Below are positions 11,973-23,791 of a stretch of 64,000 nt of DNA, in pieces; positions within the stretch are counted from its first letter, which is position 1, and each line of letters starts with the position of its first letter. Both the position numbers and the translations under genes were made by a program. The notes beneath the pieces were generated by a model. The model did no database searches. It was not told the DNA's origin and was given only the letters and a program-made list of their open reading frames with translations. Source of the DNA: Cheiracanthium punctorium (Eukaryota; Arthropoda; Arachnida; Araneae; Cheiracanthiidae); NCBI GenBank assembly GCA_038373885.1, contig JAWZYV010013027.1, forward strand, positions 310,001-374,000. Direction: 5' to 3'.

Positions 11973-12281
11973 CCCTTTAAGCGGTCAATTTTTTTACCGA
12001 AATGCTTCCAAAAAAAGGCATATTTTGAAAGACATATGATGAAATATCCCCGCTCTCTTGCTTGGAAGAAAAACCCGGATGAAAAGCATTTCAGTTACAT
12101 TGACAAGCCACGCCATCCATTGAAAAATATTAATACTAAATAGTCTCTCCACAATAATGAAATATACGGGCAAATCAGGAAAGGAAAGGAGAAAATATCG
12201 ATTCCCGTACGTTTTACGGGCAAACCAGTTGAGGCCACTTTTGGGTAGCACGTACACTGTACGGGCAAACCGCTTAAGGGG
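11973..12281. mobile_element. TTAA-flanked (piggyBac-like) MITE with ACGGGCAAA subterminal repeats
   Basis: A 309-bp element between TTAA (11969-11972) and TTAA (12282-12285). The left tip is CCCTTTAAGCGGT and the right tip is the complement of CCCCTTAAGCGGT. Three direct copies of TACGGGCAAA(C/T)C lie near the right end, one touching the terminal repeat; repeated subterminal motifs are often transposase-binding sites (inference). No gene: the 87-codon minus frame across it has no recognisable domain. Confidence 0.8.
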
Positions 12282-12468
12282 TTAAGCCAATAATACTTCC
12301 CTTTTCAACTTTAAGAATAAGAACATCTTTCTCTCTTCTGAGAATATCCATGAAAGCAGTTAAACGCACAATCCTATGATGAGGGCGAAAACTTTATATG
12401 AAAATACGGAGAATAATTAACTTTTACCAAGTTTCATTAGCATACATCGAATGCACTGGCACATCAAT

Positions 12469-12605
12469 GGTCTTATTCCCCAAACACTTAACCTCGCGGA
12501 CTAATCCTAAAACGCGTATTAAAGTCATCGATAAGATATCTTACCGATGACTTGAACACGCGAGTTTGGATTAATTCGTATGTCAAGTGTTTGGTGAATA
12601 AGGCC
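12469..12605. mobile_element. Near-palindromic foldback MITE, 137 bp
   Basis: Almost the whole stretch is one imperfect inverted repeat. The left half starts GGTCTTATTCCCCAAACACT, and the right half is the complement of a sequence starting GGCCTTATTCACCAAACACT. The centre, near 12535, is GATAAGATATCTTACC. No clear target duplication; superfamily unknown. It is the only structure in the 0.6 kb upstream of the receptor gene's 3' end. Confidence 0.7.
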
Positions 12606-12876
12606 GTAAGAAATACAGAATTAAGTTCAACATATTTATTATGCAAATTGCTGAATATAACTGTGTACGCGCAGAACCGATCCTTATAGTATTACAGCAT
12701 TTTATTCTGCATTTTTTATATAGCAGTAATTGTTTTTGCTTCGTGGCATATTTTATGCACTTATTTTCCATTCAAGTCGAAAACAGGTTGTAAATAAAAA
12801 CAAAGTTTTATAAATCAATTTCATAAAAGAACTCAGTTAGTTACTCTTAGATGTCCTCAGTTTTGTTTTTCTCAAT

Positions 12877-14106
12877 TTAGAGGCTTTTTGTCTGAAGTAT
12901 AAGCAACCCATACGTTAAAATTGCTCCTGCAGCTGCAGGTATCACACTTCTGGAGAAGTCGAACATTTGCCATCCAGTTAGAGTAACGATGTCGAGTTGT
13001 GTAAGTTTCGCAATCATGTACGTGGAAGTAAGTCGTTCTTCTTTTTCGAATCGAGATAGCACAGTCATTAACTCCCTCTTCAAATTGCGCGATTCAATAT
13101 TAATGTTGGACGCCACCCACACCGTAGCTACGAAGGAAAAAACGCTGCAGATGAACCTGAACACGACTCGAATAGTAGTATACAGGTTAATGGCGTAATA
13201 TCCGAGTACGTAAGCAAAACTTGTGTAACATATAGTTAGGTTCAACGTGATTACGGGAAATATGCAAACAGACAGGGCATCTTCCATCTTCTCGATGAGG
13301 GATGAAACTTGAAGACTTTGTTCAAAAGTGCTGTAAATGGCAGAGTCTAGGTGTCTGCTTCTTTTCAAAGTATAAGTGCAGTGTCGCATCATTCTGAATA
13401 TAATGATGCCTATGAAAATATACATTACTGACACCAGCATAGGCAGATATAAGTAGTGAAAGATATAGATCCAGTTCAAGGCAAAATAAATGTAATAAGC
13501 AGTGTCTTCTGTTATAAATCCAAACAGAGCACTAGATTCATATTTCTTCGCTTGTGCTAAAGTCATGATGTGAGTCATAATTAAAGAGATGATAATAGGG
13601 AGGGTATATATAAGTACCAGTACACCGTAAAATGACGAGTGTAATAGCTTCGTACTTCGCAAAGGTAAGACTTCTGAAACTCTAAGGAACTTGACTAACA
13701 GCTTTGAGATATTTTTTCGTTGACTATTCAGCGAGTACCAAATAACAAGTACATTGACATCCCTCACAATGAGCAAGGCAGCCAGTTTTACCGTATACCC
13801 TTCTACATTTTTTACCCTGAATGCTAGAACGAAAAATCTGTATATTATAAAAACGTGCATTAAAAGCACGACTGCATAGGACAAAACTCTTTTTGCAACA
13901 GTCTTTAAGCAGCTTTCTTTTTCCTTCGGCATAAAATGTAAGCCTGCAGATGCAAACACTGTACTGAGAGGTCCGATGAAAACGGTAAAGGTTTTATATT
14001 TTACCAAGGACTTATGTGGTTGTGAAACTGGGTGACATTTAGAAATCTTTTCCGATTTTATTGGATGAACACGGTAATTGCGACTAAAAAAAAGTGATTG
14101 AGACAT
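12877..14106 (-). CDS. Gustatory receptor family protein, 409 aa, single exon
   Basis: Predicted multi-pass membrane chemoreceptor of the arthropod gustatory receptor family, a ligand-gated ion channel of sensory neurons; its ligand cannot be told from sequence. The ATG at 14106 opens an uninterrupted frame of normal family length. Hydrophobic segments lie at about 75-95, 106-124, 158-180, 205-238, 278-300, 313-333 and 386-405, the seven-helix layout expected. The C-terminus carries the family signature: LTGWQMFDFSR before the last helix and LTYGLLILQ inside it, corresponding to the TYhhhhhQ motif. The N-terminus is cytoplasmic in this family and has no signal peptide here. The lack of introns and the absence of other receptor genes nearby are notable; an upstream short exon is not excluded. 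No stop or frameshift is visible, so it is probably functional. Confidence 0.85.
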   Translation of the reverse strand: MSQSLFFSRNYRVHPIKSEKISKCHPVSQPHKSLVKYKTFTVFIGPLSTVFASAGLHFMPKEKESCLKTVAKRVLSYAVVLLMHVFIIYRFFVLAFRVKNVEGYTVKLAALLIVRDVNVLVIWYSLNSQRKNISKLLVKFLRVSEVLPLRSTKLLHSSFYGVLVLIYTLPIIISLIMTHIMTLAQAKKYESSALFGFITEDTAYYIYFALNWIYIFHYLYLPMLVSVMYIFIGIIIFRMMRHCTYTLKRSRHLDSAIYSTFEQSLQVSSLIEKMEDALSVCIFPVITLNLTICYTSFAYVLGYYAINLYTTIRVVFRFICSVFSFVATVWVASNINIESRNLKRELMTVLSRFEKEERLTSTYMIAKLTQLDIVTLTGWQMFDFSRSVIPAAAGAILTYGLLILQTKSL

Positions 14107-16440
14107 AATCCCTTTATACTAGTGTCTTAACAAATTTCAATGGAGGGCAATTTTCAATCATTATATACTGTCCTATATTTCGAAATCGATCATTTATATT
14201 TAATTACGCTTGACAGAAATTTAAAAAATGTTCATATAATTGTGGCTTTCCTGATCACAATGGTAAATTTACTTTGCTACGTTACTTTTCGCTTGTAGTT
14301 TTCTCGATGTGTATTTAAATAGTTCACTTACCAGTGTAAAAGCTTTAAAATTTCATTTAATACATTTACTCTTTTAAGAAGCAAACAGCTTCTATCTTTA
14401 ACAGACAAAAATAGTTCTCATTCAATAAAAACTGTTATGTTTTAAAGTATGTAAAAAATATTTTTTATCATTTTGCTTATTTTAAAAGTTAGCTAACTTC
14501 AATACAATTAATAAGGAGACATGCTGAACATATTTATCATATAAAGATTATGTTTTAATAAGAGTTATTTTAACTAGTCCTTCTGTCTGTAAGCTTTGAA
14601 ACGATGCGATATTTTACTTAATTTTGATGAATTTGTTAAAAAATAATACCATCCTTATATTTTTAGTTTAACCATCTAAAAATGACGGATTATAATCTTC
14701 AAATTTTATTCATCTTTTCACAAACAAAGAATGCATGTTTATACATATCTTAGATTTCAAACTGGAACATTAACGATTATTTTCTTCTTCACAATATTTT
14801 AGTTTTTCATTATTTTCTAAATCGCAAAATATATTTATTTACCAAGTCTTGCTTTTTAAATCCGTGCATTGTTTTTTTCTTTGAAAAAATATTTTTTTTC
14901 AAAATTTGTCATTAATCTTCTTATCAGTCCAAATTAACACTTATCAGTTCAAATTTAATCCGTTTTATAGCTTTAAAAATAAGTAGTATAGGTTTATTTT
15001 TCTGAAATAAATATTTCTTTTTATCTTAGCTAACATTTTATGCATCAGAAAGCCTTAGATGTTTAATACTTGCAAACAACCGTGTAATTTTTATGCAGCT
15101 ATAATTTCTAAAACAATATGTTTAGTAATTCTTTTAATATTAAACGTTAAACAATACGTATTATGATTTGGTCAAATTACTACATCGACAAATCTGTATT
15201 CGAAAAAATCCACATTTTTCTGTTGTTATGTAAATACTTTTCAATTTGAAACAAAAATTAGGTTTTTCTTTTTTTACTTCAGTTCAGCTTTAATTTCTCT
15301 TGAAGAATTTTCATTTGTACTTAATTACCACAGTTGGTAGCATTAGCATATTAAGATTTGAAGTTTTTATGAAAAGTTTCTCATAACATTCGATATTTTT
15401 CTGTTCATTTCAATATATTATGCTTGTAATAAATATTAAACTTATTTGAAAATCGCACGATTGAAATATGCCACTTATAAAACGTTCCCTCACCTTTACT
15501 TTTGCTTTAAAATTTTCATGAAGTGATTTTCACTCTAGCAACGTGACAAAGTCTTATTAATGCTATTATATAAATTTGACAGGAAAAAAACATTTTTTTC
15601 TGATATACTTTTAAAAAATCTCACCAAGCATTTTCTTAATTCTTCCTGAGATAAAACGATTTATGATTTTTTTCATGCATTGATATGGTAGAACTTTCAT
15701 TTGTGACTTCACGTAAGTTTTGTGCAGCTCCGACACTTTCTTTAAAGAAGCCATATTGTATGCATTACAGAAAACTGGTGAGCAAATCTTTCTGGTTAAA
15801 GAACTAAATCTCTGTAAATATCGAAATATAATATCAACACTGGTAAGTTAAAATTTCGTCATTCGGCGACAAACATTACACTGCAAGCACCATTACCACA
15901 AACTCATTTTATTTCCGTAAAGTAGGTCGTTTTCTACGTACGATGAACATGCGTAATGAGTTTGAGCAGTTTATATCATCATTCTGAATAGAACCTTATC
16001 AAATATTTCTTGCATTCAAGGTGTATTTTTTCAAGACGGACCCATATTTCCGTCGGTATTTTTTCCATAGGTACTTCAACTTTTAAATACGCTCTCTGTG
16101 CAATCGATCGTCTCTTTACACGATCCCAATCACATTTCATTATCTTCTATTGAGTCCTGTCTTTCCAAATGCAGTAAGTTTCATCTCGTTTTTATCTCCC
16201 TTCCCTCTTCGGATATTGTAGGAATAAACACTGCTTATCCTTGGACACCACGTGACGTTTTTTCCTCGTGATTATCTCAGCTGAATGTGTAGTAGAACTG
16301 CTTTTATAGCGATGCATATAAGAATAGAAAATGGCGATCGTTAAGTAACATGCATATTGATGACTTTTTATGTAACTGTAAGTTGTGTTAATTAAATGTT
16401 TTTTTCGTCACTTAAGTCTCATTACTGCGTGTCTCTACTA
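14107..16440. other. AT-rich sequence upstream of the receptor gene, no gene recognised
   Basis: About 2.3 kb without a supported gene, RNA or element boundary. It contains the 5' flank of the receptor gene, but no core promoter can be assigned with confidence. The unseen left LTR of the Copia element may occupy its last few hundred bases. Confidence 0.4.
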
Positions 16441-16511
16441 ACCACATTTGGTTATGGGTCGCAATTGAGGCGTAAGTGGAAATATTTTTTTCTTTTTTCA
16501 AGTTCCATTAA

Positions 16512-17118
16512 CCCCTTAACCGTCGTATTATTTTCAAGAAAACGGTCATAAAAGTGCTTATTTCTTTTATTCCAGAAAATTGTATAAAACAAGTGCATAT
16601 ATAGTATATTTATTCATTTTAAGGTTTTGGACATTTTAAGCACTAGAGGAAAAAAAAAATAATTTTTAGGAAAAGCCAACATTCAGGGTCATTGTGACTG
16701 AATGTGTGTTTTGTAGTAAGCAGGGAATCATTAAAAATATATGTTTTAAACACTAGAAAGTTTTATTAAACTTACTACGTAAAATAAGTAAACATTTCTA
16801 AAATTTTCTTTGAACATAAATTAAAAAAAAAAAAAAGTAAGCTAAGATTGCATAATGCATATCACAAATACACGTGTGTTTGAGTACTGCTACCATGTAT
16901 TTAAAAATAAACTATCTCCGAATTAAGTTAAAAATACTCTGGTATTGTCATCTGTTGTGTAAAATTATATATTACAAAAAAATCAGTGCATCAGAATTGG
17001 AACGCTCTTATCTTTCTGGCGCATTTTTTTGAACAGTATTGCCCGGAAATTTGACGGGCACGAGAAATAGAGGGAGAAAGCTTAGCCCGTGATTTTGACG
17101 GGAGCGAAGATTAAGGGG
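16512..17118. mobile_element. TTAA-flanked (piggyBac-like) MITE, 607 bp
   Basis: Flanked by TTAA at 16508-16511 and 17119-17122. The left tip is CCCCTTAACCGTCG and the right tip is the complement of CCCCTTAATCTTCG. The right end holds repeats of TTTGACGGG and CCCG, comparable to the ACGGGCAAA repeats of the element at 11973. No coding sequence. It separates the presumed Copia primer site from the Copia gag. Confidence 0.8.
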
Positions 17119-17184
17119 TTAATTTTCTCAACTAAGCCTTCTTATACCGCTCCGGAATTCGGCTGCGAATTTGGCTTTGAATTG

Positions 17185-18198
17185 ATGAAAATGTCACGAC
17201 TAACTACGATTGAGAAACTTGAAAAAAATAATTATGATTCGTGGAAACTGCAAATATAGGCAGTGTTGATTAAAAATGATCACTGGGATTACGTGAACGG
17301 TATCAAGCTGAAACCTGTTGATGTAGGATGCGAAGACGAAAAAAAATGGCTCCAAGCGGATCAAAAAGCCCGGGCCGATTTCCTATTAGCTATTAGTCCA
17401 CCTGAACTTTGTCATCTGAAACACTGCGAAACGTCAACGCCATTTGGAATAAACTGAAATAAGTTTATGAGTCTAAAGATCCTGCCAAAAAAGGCGACGC
17501 TGTTGAAACAACTTCTATTCAGGAAAATGAGAGAAAATGAAAACATCTCAGAACACTTGAATATATTTTTTGAAATAGTGGATAAACTCCGCGAAATGGA
17601 TGTTGAAGTAGCTGATGATTTATTATCTATTCTCCCATTATATGGCGTTCCAGAAAATTTTGAAAAATTTAGGGTTGCAATAGAGCCTCGAGACGAATTG
17701 CGAAAGCCCGATGTTTTGAAAATAAAAATGCTGGAAGAATGGGAATCAAGGAAAACGAAATTTTATCGTGATTCATCTAATGCTTATCTTACAATTAGTA
17801 AAAGAATAAATCAAGATGACAACAAAAATGATAAATGGAAAAATAAAAATATCCCTGAGAAATTATAATTGCAATTACTCTTCCAGATTTGGCCATAAAA
17901 CGAGCGAATGTCGCAAGAAACTGGCAGATAAGAAGACTGCACTTTCCAAAAAACAAGGAAGTTCAATGATGGCTAAAAGCTTAGAGCAGACAACAACTAT
18001 GGCAATTTGCGGAAGCCTCACGGAAACCTTCTTACTGGTATTTGGAAATTTTTATCTGCACATCACATATGTGTAATGATAAAAATTTATTTACGGGATT
18101 CCACTCCCAAGAAAAGTCGTACATATAGTTGGCAGTGGATAAACTGCTGAAATTACAGGGATAGGAACAGTGTTGATAACTGTGCAAAGTGGATCAGG
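17185..18198 (+). pseudogene. Copia-type gag and start of protease, broken
   Basis: Starting at ATG 17185 or 17191 (MSRLTTIEKLEKNNYDSWK), the translation follows the Copia Gag pattern. It has a NYDSWK start, DHWDYVNG, a WLQADQKARA helix, then LLFRKMRENENISEHLN and a VDKLREMD helix. A zinc knuckle follows near 17870, but its second Cys is Ser (CNYS...GHKTSEC), so metal binding is compromised. Stops at about 17257 and 17455 and later frame changes break it. After the knuckle, a decayed protease region is readable near 18030-18198; the expected catalytic DSGAS is not recognisable. The frame stops abruptly at the Gypsy insertion. Confidence 0.8.
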
Positions 18199-19423
18199 TG
18201 TTGTGCTGCTCTGCGGAGTCCTCTCTTCATAGTTTTATTAATTACTTATTTAATTATTTATTTACCTCAGATCTTAATTATCTGTTTTTGTTATGTAAGT
18301 TTAATTTTGCAATAGCTTATTAATTTAAATAACTTAATATTAAAGTTTCTGTACTCTCCTGGTGTTTACATTTAATTTTGGGTTTCATATTTATTTATTG
18401 GTAGTTGGAATTAATAGCTAGTGTTTGGTATCTTTTTTGAGCGCAGGAGATGAGGAGACGACTCGTAATATCAAATTTTGGTTTTGGGGCTATTTTCGCG
18501 CATTAATCTTAATTCCTGTGTTTTGGGGCTTTGTTTTTGTTACTGAAGGGGTCCATCGGATCCCCTGCCTCCGTTCTCACCGAAGATGAGGCTGAGGCGG
18601 GGAGTTATGTCCCGCAACAAAATTTATAGCATTGTTGGCCACTCAGCGACGGATTTCGTCCGCTGGGGTATTTTTTATTGCCCCTCTGTGGTACCCTTCG
18701 CGCGGGGAGAAGAAATAACGGGGCTTTCGAGGGGACGTTTTCGGAGTGGACGGAAAGACGCAGAGAATTCTTGATGCGAAAAGAAAGATGAGAGTCCTGC
18801 TAAGAGAAGGAACGGTCATCGAGAAAAGGTAGCAGTCCCTCCGTGAGCCCAAACGGTCTTCGTACGGGCAAGACTATGATTCCCGAAACCTTCGCAGTAC
18901 GTTCTGGAGGGCCAGAAGATCTCGTCCAGAGAGCGAATCCAAACGGGTCAGCCCTGGGATCCGAGCCCTGCGATCCAGCCTCGGTCTGATGACATTTTAT
19001 GGTGTGCGACTCTCTAGCTGCCATGACTCTCAACGCCGCTTTCCACCTGCGTATCAACCATTACAGCGGGCCCGCTTGTGAGTAGTAACTTTTGTGATTC
19101 CTAGTGTTTTAAGTCCTCGTATTCTCCCCCCTGATTTTACATGCATGCGGAAGGTGACTACTATCCTGTCTCTACCAGATTCTGTCGGATCCGCGGAACT
19201 AATTGTTTACTTTAATGTTTTATATAAGTATGTCAAATGTTCTTTTTAATAAATTGTTTACTGTCACTGTTATTTAGAGTAAGTTTATTTTGGGGAAGGG
19301 AGATATGGGTTTGTTTTCAGAATCTTTTTTAACTGTCTTAAAAACCTGGCTTATGTTTAAGAACTTTAAAAAGGGAAAGGGATAACACAACGCAATGATT
19401 AAGAGTTAATGAACCACACAATA
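18199..19423 (+). repeat. 5' LTR of the Gypsy element
   Basis: Begins TGTTGTG and ends CACAATA, imperfectly inverted as LTR tips should be. 1,225 bp, near-identical to 24802-26029. It contains an open frame of 62 codons (18586-18774), kept at the same place in the other LTR (25189-25377), with no recognisable domain. Promoter and polyadenylation signals are expected here but not assigned. Confidence 0.92.
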
Positions 19424-19425
19424 AT

Positions 19426-19443
19426 TGGTGCCGTTTGAGACCA
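19426..19443 (+). promoter_or_regulatory. Primer binding site
   Basis: TGGTGCCGTTTGAGACCA lies two bases after the LTR and begins TGG, the complement of the CCA end of a tRNA. The priming tRNA is not identified. Confidence 0.7.
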
Positions 19444-19978
19444 GGATTCCTATGTTAATTTTTCTTCTTACTTTTTTTGTTCGCGGTAATATGAGATATT
19501 TTAGTTCGGAATCCGACAGGATCATGTGTATGACTTTTGTGAGTATAGGAGGTTTAAAGATACGATTGATTTATTTTTGAATTTTATGTGTTACGTAAAG
19601 TGCATCGTAGATGTTTCTTGGACTAGTAGTTGTCCTTAAAGAGTTTAATTTTTTTAGTTGTGAAGGAAAAAAGAAAAGAGTGTACTGTGAAAGAGAGCAA
19701 ATATAATTTTTCATCATTTGATAAGGGTTGTAGGGTGTGAAAAAAAAAAAAATCTTCTTTGCTCTCCTAAGGAAGTTTCTTTCCCTGGTTTAGCTATTTA
19801 TTCAATTTATTTTAATGTGTGTATATGTTTATGGTAATTTTAATGTGTGTATATGTTTATGGAAATTTTAATGTATATTTTAATTGGGGTTTAGTGTTTT
19901 ACTACTATTTTATTTTGTAAATGTGTTACTTGGCTAATTGGTTAGGATTACTTTTTCAATAGTTCTTATCCCACTTTT

Positions 19979-20758
19979 ATGCCTTCTTTAAGAAGCGGTA
20001 ATACAACAGAAAAAAATAAATTGCCCGAGATTGATCCAACTAGGGGAAATATGGCCACTGAATTTATCGATAAGGTTACACCTTACCTGCCCTCTATCGA
20101 GGTGTTTGATGGTCATTTCGTAAGTGCTGATATTTTTTTTGAGGGTCTGGAAAAAATAGCGGAATATGCGAGGTGGAAGGATGAGGACGAATGCTTTGCT
20201 CTGTCGCTCAAGTTGGGAGGTGAGGCTCATCGGTATTACAGGGAAAACATTGCTGAGAAAGGGATAAAAGATTATGAGGGAATAAAAGAAGAATTGGAAA
20301 AAAGGTTTAAGCCCGCAGAGTATAGCCAGGACTTCATGAGAAGGTTTGTACAGGCTTATCAAAGACCATCTGAAAGTGTTAGGGAATACGCCGGTTGGCT
20401 GGAAGCACTTTCCTTTAAGGCCATGCCGGAAAGCCTCCGAAAATCCAAGGAAGGGAGTGAGGGTAGAGAGGCCATGTTGCGAGGGGTTTTTCTGGAGGGA
20501 TTAAGACCCCACCTGAGAAGATTAGTCATTCCCCTTAACCCTAAATCCTTCGAGGATGCTGTAAGACGGGCTCAAATGGAAGAGGAATTGTTTGGGGTTC
20601 AGGATGATCCCAATTTAGACCCTAGTATTTCTCGGGTAAATGCGGCCCTACAGTCCCCGATACCCGACGCTATGAGTGAGATGTTTAAATCTCAGCAAAA
20701 GTTGTTAGAGACGTTAACTGATACAATGGGAATGTTACACAAAGGCTGGATAAATTAG
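19979..20758 (+). CDS. Gypsy Gag (matrix/capsid part), 259 aa
   Basis: The structural protein that would form the retrotransposon particle. The ATG at 19979 opens a clean frame. The capsid-like region includes FDGHFVSADIFFEGLEKIAEY, then a WKDEDECFALSLKLGGEA helix and a RRFVQAYQRPSESVREY segment, typical of retrotransposon Gag. The frame ends in a stop at 20756-20758. The nucleocapsid zinc knuckle continues in the neighbouring frame immediately after, so the separation is either a -1 frameshift site or a one-base loss in the CACAAAGG region; the sequence alone does not decide. Confidence 0.8.
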   Translation: MPSLRSGNTTEKNKLPEIDPTRGNMATEFIDKVTPYLPSIEVFDGHFVSADIFFEGLEKIAEYARWKDEDECFALSLKLGGEAHRYYRENIAEKGIKDYEGIKEELEKRFKPAEYSQDFMRRFVQAYQRPSESVREYAGWLEALSFKAMPESLRKSKEGSEGREAMLRGVFLEGLRPHLRRLVIPLNPKSFEDAVRRAQMEEELFGVQDDPNLDPSISRVNAALQSPIPDAMSEMFKSQQKLLETLTDTMGMLHKGWIN

Positions 20759-21000
20759 AAATTAAAGGCAGGGATCAGGGGCGGTTACCTCAACAGCGGA
20801 ACAGAGGGCGACCGTCCGGGGTCGCCCTCTGTCGGCGACCTGTCCGGAGTCGGCCCGTTTTTCCGCAGTGCTGGGGATGCGGAAAAACGGGCCATTTTCA
20901 GAGAGATTGCAGGGTGGTATTAGGCGAAAATCAATCTGAAAATGACCGCCGCGAAAATAATACAAATTCGGGAAACGAATATCGGACCGACCAGCGGTAG
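20759..21000 (+). pseudogene. Gypsy nucleocapsid with zinc knuckle, out of frame with gag and pol
   Basis: In the frame shifted from gag, an Arg/Gln-rich stretch leads to a CX2CX4HX4C zinc knuckle at 20869-20910 (C-WG-C-GKTG-H-FQRD-C), the RNA-binding motif of retroviral-type nucleocapsids. The frame then closes at a stop near 20998-21000. The protease follows in the third frame, so at least two frame changes separate gag from pol here. No cysteine or histidine of the knuckle is missing. Confidence 0.75.
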
Positions 21001-21020
21001 AGCGCCCCGTTACGTCAATT

Positions 21021-22583
21021 TTGGGTCCTTTTGAGGCGCCAACTCCCACACAAAAAGCTAACCCAACCTTGCCCGTCGTCACTGTGTCAATAAATGATAT
21101 ACCTAAAACATGTCTCGTGGACACTGGAAGCGCCGTAAATTTAATATGGGGAAAAGATATTGAGGAAATAGAGGGGATTAATTACGAAAATTGCTCCGTA
21201 GAGGTTCGAGGTATGTCAGATCCCCCTTTATCGATTATAAATAAGTGTTGGCTTCCGATAAAATTAGGAAACGAGATTTTTGAAGAGGAATTTTTATTGG
21301 CTTCCCAACCTTTGGCCTGTGCTTACGGTGCGATTCTCGGGTTCCCATTTTTTAGAAAACACCGTTTACAGATAGATTTAGATAGCATGAAGATATGTTC
21401 TCCTTCAACTAGCTTTCCCCTCGGTTTTGTGTCAGGGAGGATAGAGGAGAAGTCCGATGCCCCAGGGCCAGGCGATTCCTCTTCCGGTCAGGCTTTTCGG
21501 GTACTCACGGAGAAAGTAGTGATTCCCCCTCTCTCCGAGAAGATTGTGAGAGTTTCCCTCCCTAGAGAAAAATTTTCGTGCGGGTCCTTGCTGGCGGAAG
21601 GAGTCAGTGACCGCAGATCAGATATTCTGGTTTCTCGCTCAGTCGCGGAGTTGGATGAGAATTACTCCCTCCCTGTCAAGGTCGCTAATTTTACAAAGGA
21701 GCCTGTCACTCTGAATAAGAAAATGAAATTAGTCCTCGTGGAAGGAGTGATACCTCGAAAAGACAATTTAGCAGCTAACTCACTCTCGGTGTCGGCGGAT
21801 CATTATGAAAACTTTGAAGCGTGGGGTAAAGAGGGAGATCTGAATTTAGATCACCTAGAGGGTGAACAAAAAACTGCCGTAATTAATTTATTAAGGCAAT
21901 ATCCCCGCATATTTTCACATTCGGTAAAAGATTTAGAAGGCTGCGATACTCTATATTACAGGGTTTATTTGAAAGATTCCATCCCTGTCAGACAAAAACC
22001 TTACCGCGTGCCCTATTATTTGAGAGAGGAGTTGGATCGCCAAATTCACGAATTATTGGAAGCAGATATTATTGAGGAGAGTGACAGCCCTTATTCCGCA
22101 CCTGTGCTTTTTATTAAAAAGTCCGATGGAAGTTTTCGATTGGTGACTGATTTTCGAAGATTAAATGACAAAACAATTGAGGATAATTTTCCCCTCCCAA
22201 ACATGGTGGAAATGATCGATAATTTAGGTGGGGCGGAATATTTTTCAAGTCTGGATCTCACCAGTGGGTATTACCAGATGCATGTTCATCCCGATGATGT
22301 GCCTAAATGTGCTTTTAGCACTCATAATGGGCATTATTCGTGGAAAAGAACACCATTTGGATTGAGAAACGCCCCTTCTTCATTTCAGAGGCTGATGCAG
22401 ATTGTCTTGGCAAATTTACAGCCTCTAAAAATTGCTACTTATCTTGACGATATTGTAGTGGCTTCGAAAACATTTGAGGAGCAGCTTGAGAGACTCAAAA
22501 TTGTTTTTGATCGGCTTAGTGCCCACAAATTACATCTAAAACCCTCCAAATGCATCTTGTTAAACGTGATATTGAATACTTAG
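21021..22583 (+). pseudogene. Gypsy protease and reverse transcriptase (first part of pol)
   Basis: The frame opens at a non-ATG codon; translation would come from upstream. The aspartic protease motif LVDTGSAVNL lies about 34 codons in. Reverse transcriptase follows, with a LREELDRQIHELLEADIIE lead-in, FIKKSDGSFRLVTDFRRLN, SSLDLTSGYYQ (first catalytic Asp), FGLRNAPSSFQRLM, and YLDD near 22440 (the catalytic pair). The frame ends within the thumb region, just after LKPSKC, where a frame change at about 22550-22580 moves the rest of pol to another frame. All key catalytic residues up to that point are present. The break makes the polyprotein non-functional unless bypassed. Confidence 0.88.
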
Positions 22584-23791
22584 GATTTAAGGTTAGTAGA
22601 GGCATTGTGTCACCTGTTCAGTGCAATCTTGAAGTGGTTAGATCTTTTAAGGTGCCGACTAACAAGAAAGAGGTCAGACGATTCTTAGGAGTTACCGGGT
22701 TTTACAGAAGGTTCATCCAAAATTATGCCAAAATAGCGTTGCCCCTAACGAACCTTACGAAACAAAAACCTTTTATTTGGGGAGATGAAGCTCAGCAAGC
22801 TTTTGACGCCCTTAAGGTGGAACTTCTGAAAGAGCCTGTATTAGCTTTACCCGATTTTGAAAAACCATTTATTCTAAGCACGGATGCGAGTGATTACGCT
22901 TTAGGCGCGGTCCTCAGCCAGGCTGATGAAGACGGCCACCTTCATCCTGTGGCTTACGCTAGTAGGAAACTGAAACCAGCTGAGACAAGATACCATGTGT
23001 ATGAGAAGGAGGCACTGGGAATTGTGTGGGGAGTGACGCACTTTCGTCACTACCTCTTAGGTCCTCCTTTTACAATATATTGTGACCAGGCTTCTCTTTC
23101 CCATGTCCTAAAACTCCGTGACCCTACGTCTAGAATTGTCAGGTGGATTATGACATTGTCGCAGTACAATTATAAAATAGTATATCACTCAGGTAAGCTT
23201 AACCTAACAGCTGATTACCTGTCAAGAGCCGTACATACGCTTACTGTAGATAAAACCGCAGTAGACCCAAGTCTGAGGGACCGAATCCGATTAGGTCAAT
23301 TAACGGATGCGAAAATTTGTCTCTTAAGAGAGAAAGTCGAAAAGGGTGAGAGTCCGGAACCTAAAAACTTGCTATTTTTCTTAAAGGAAGATATTCTGCA
23401 CTGTACCCATCGTAACCCGAAAAACAGATTAGAGGCCCAGGAAAGACTTGTTGTTCCCGCAAATTTAACGCGAGAAATCATAGAAATGTGTCATAGTGAC
23501 CCCACTTCGGCTCATCCTGGTTTGACGCGAACATTAAGTCGCATCAGGAGGTACTATTATTGGCCCCAAATGTATAAAAACATAAAGAATTTTGTGATGA
23601 GCTGTCACTCCTGTGTTGGTAGACGAGGTCATGTTAAAAATCCTCAGGCCCCCTTACAAAGAATGCCGATCGCTACACGTCCGTTTCAGAGGGTTGCTAT
23701 GGATGCCGTAGGACCCCTTCCTCTTTCTACGATGGGAAATAAATATCTAATAGTAATGACTGACTATTTTACGAGGTATCCCGAGGCGTAG
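22550..23791 (+). pseudogene. Gypsy RNase H and integrase N-terminal half
   Basis: Picks up after the frame change with DIEYLGFKVSRG and the FLGVTGFYRRFI connector. RNase H is shown by LSTDASDYALGAVLSQ (catalytic Asp), EKEALGIVWG (Glu) and the LTADYLSR end. The integrase begins with the HHCC zinc-binding domain near 23480-23620 (CHSDPTSAHPG, then CHSCVGRRG). The first catalytic Asp is in VAMDAVGPL, and DYFTRYPEA follows. A TAG at 23789-23791 stops the frame within the integrase core; the next frame continues in phase, so this is a single nonsense mutation. Confidence 0.88.

Noticed and set aside
19988..21124. Minus-strand frames of 124 and 120 codons
   Set aside because: Antisense to Gypsy gag and the gag-pol junction; no domain of their own.
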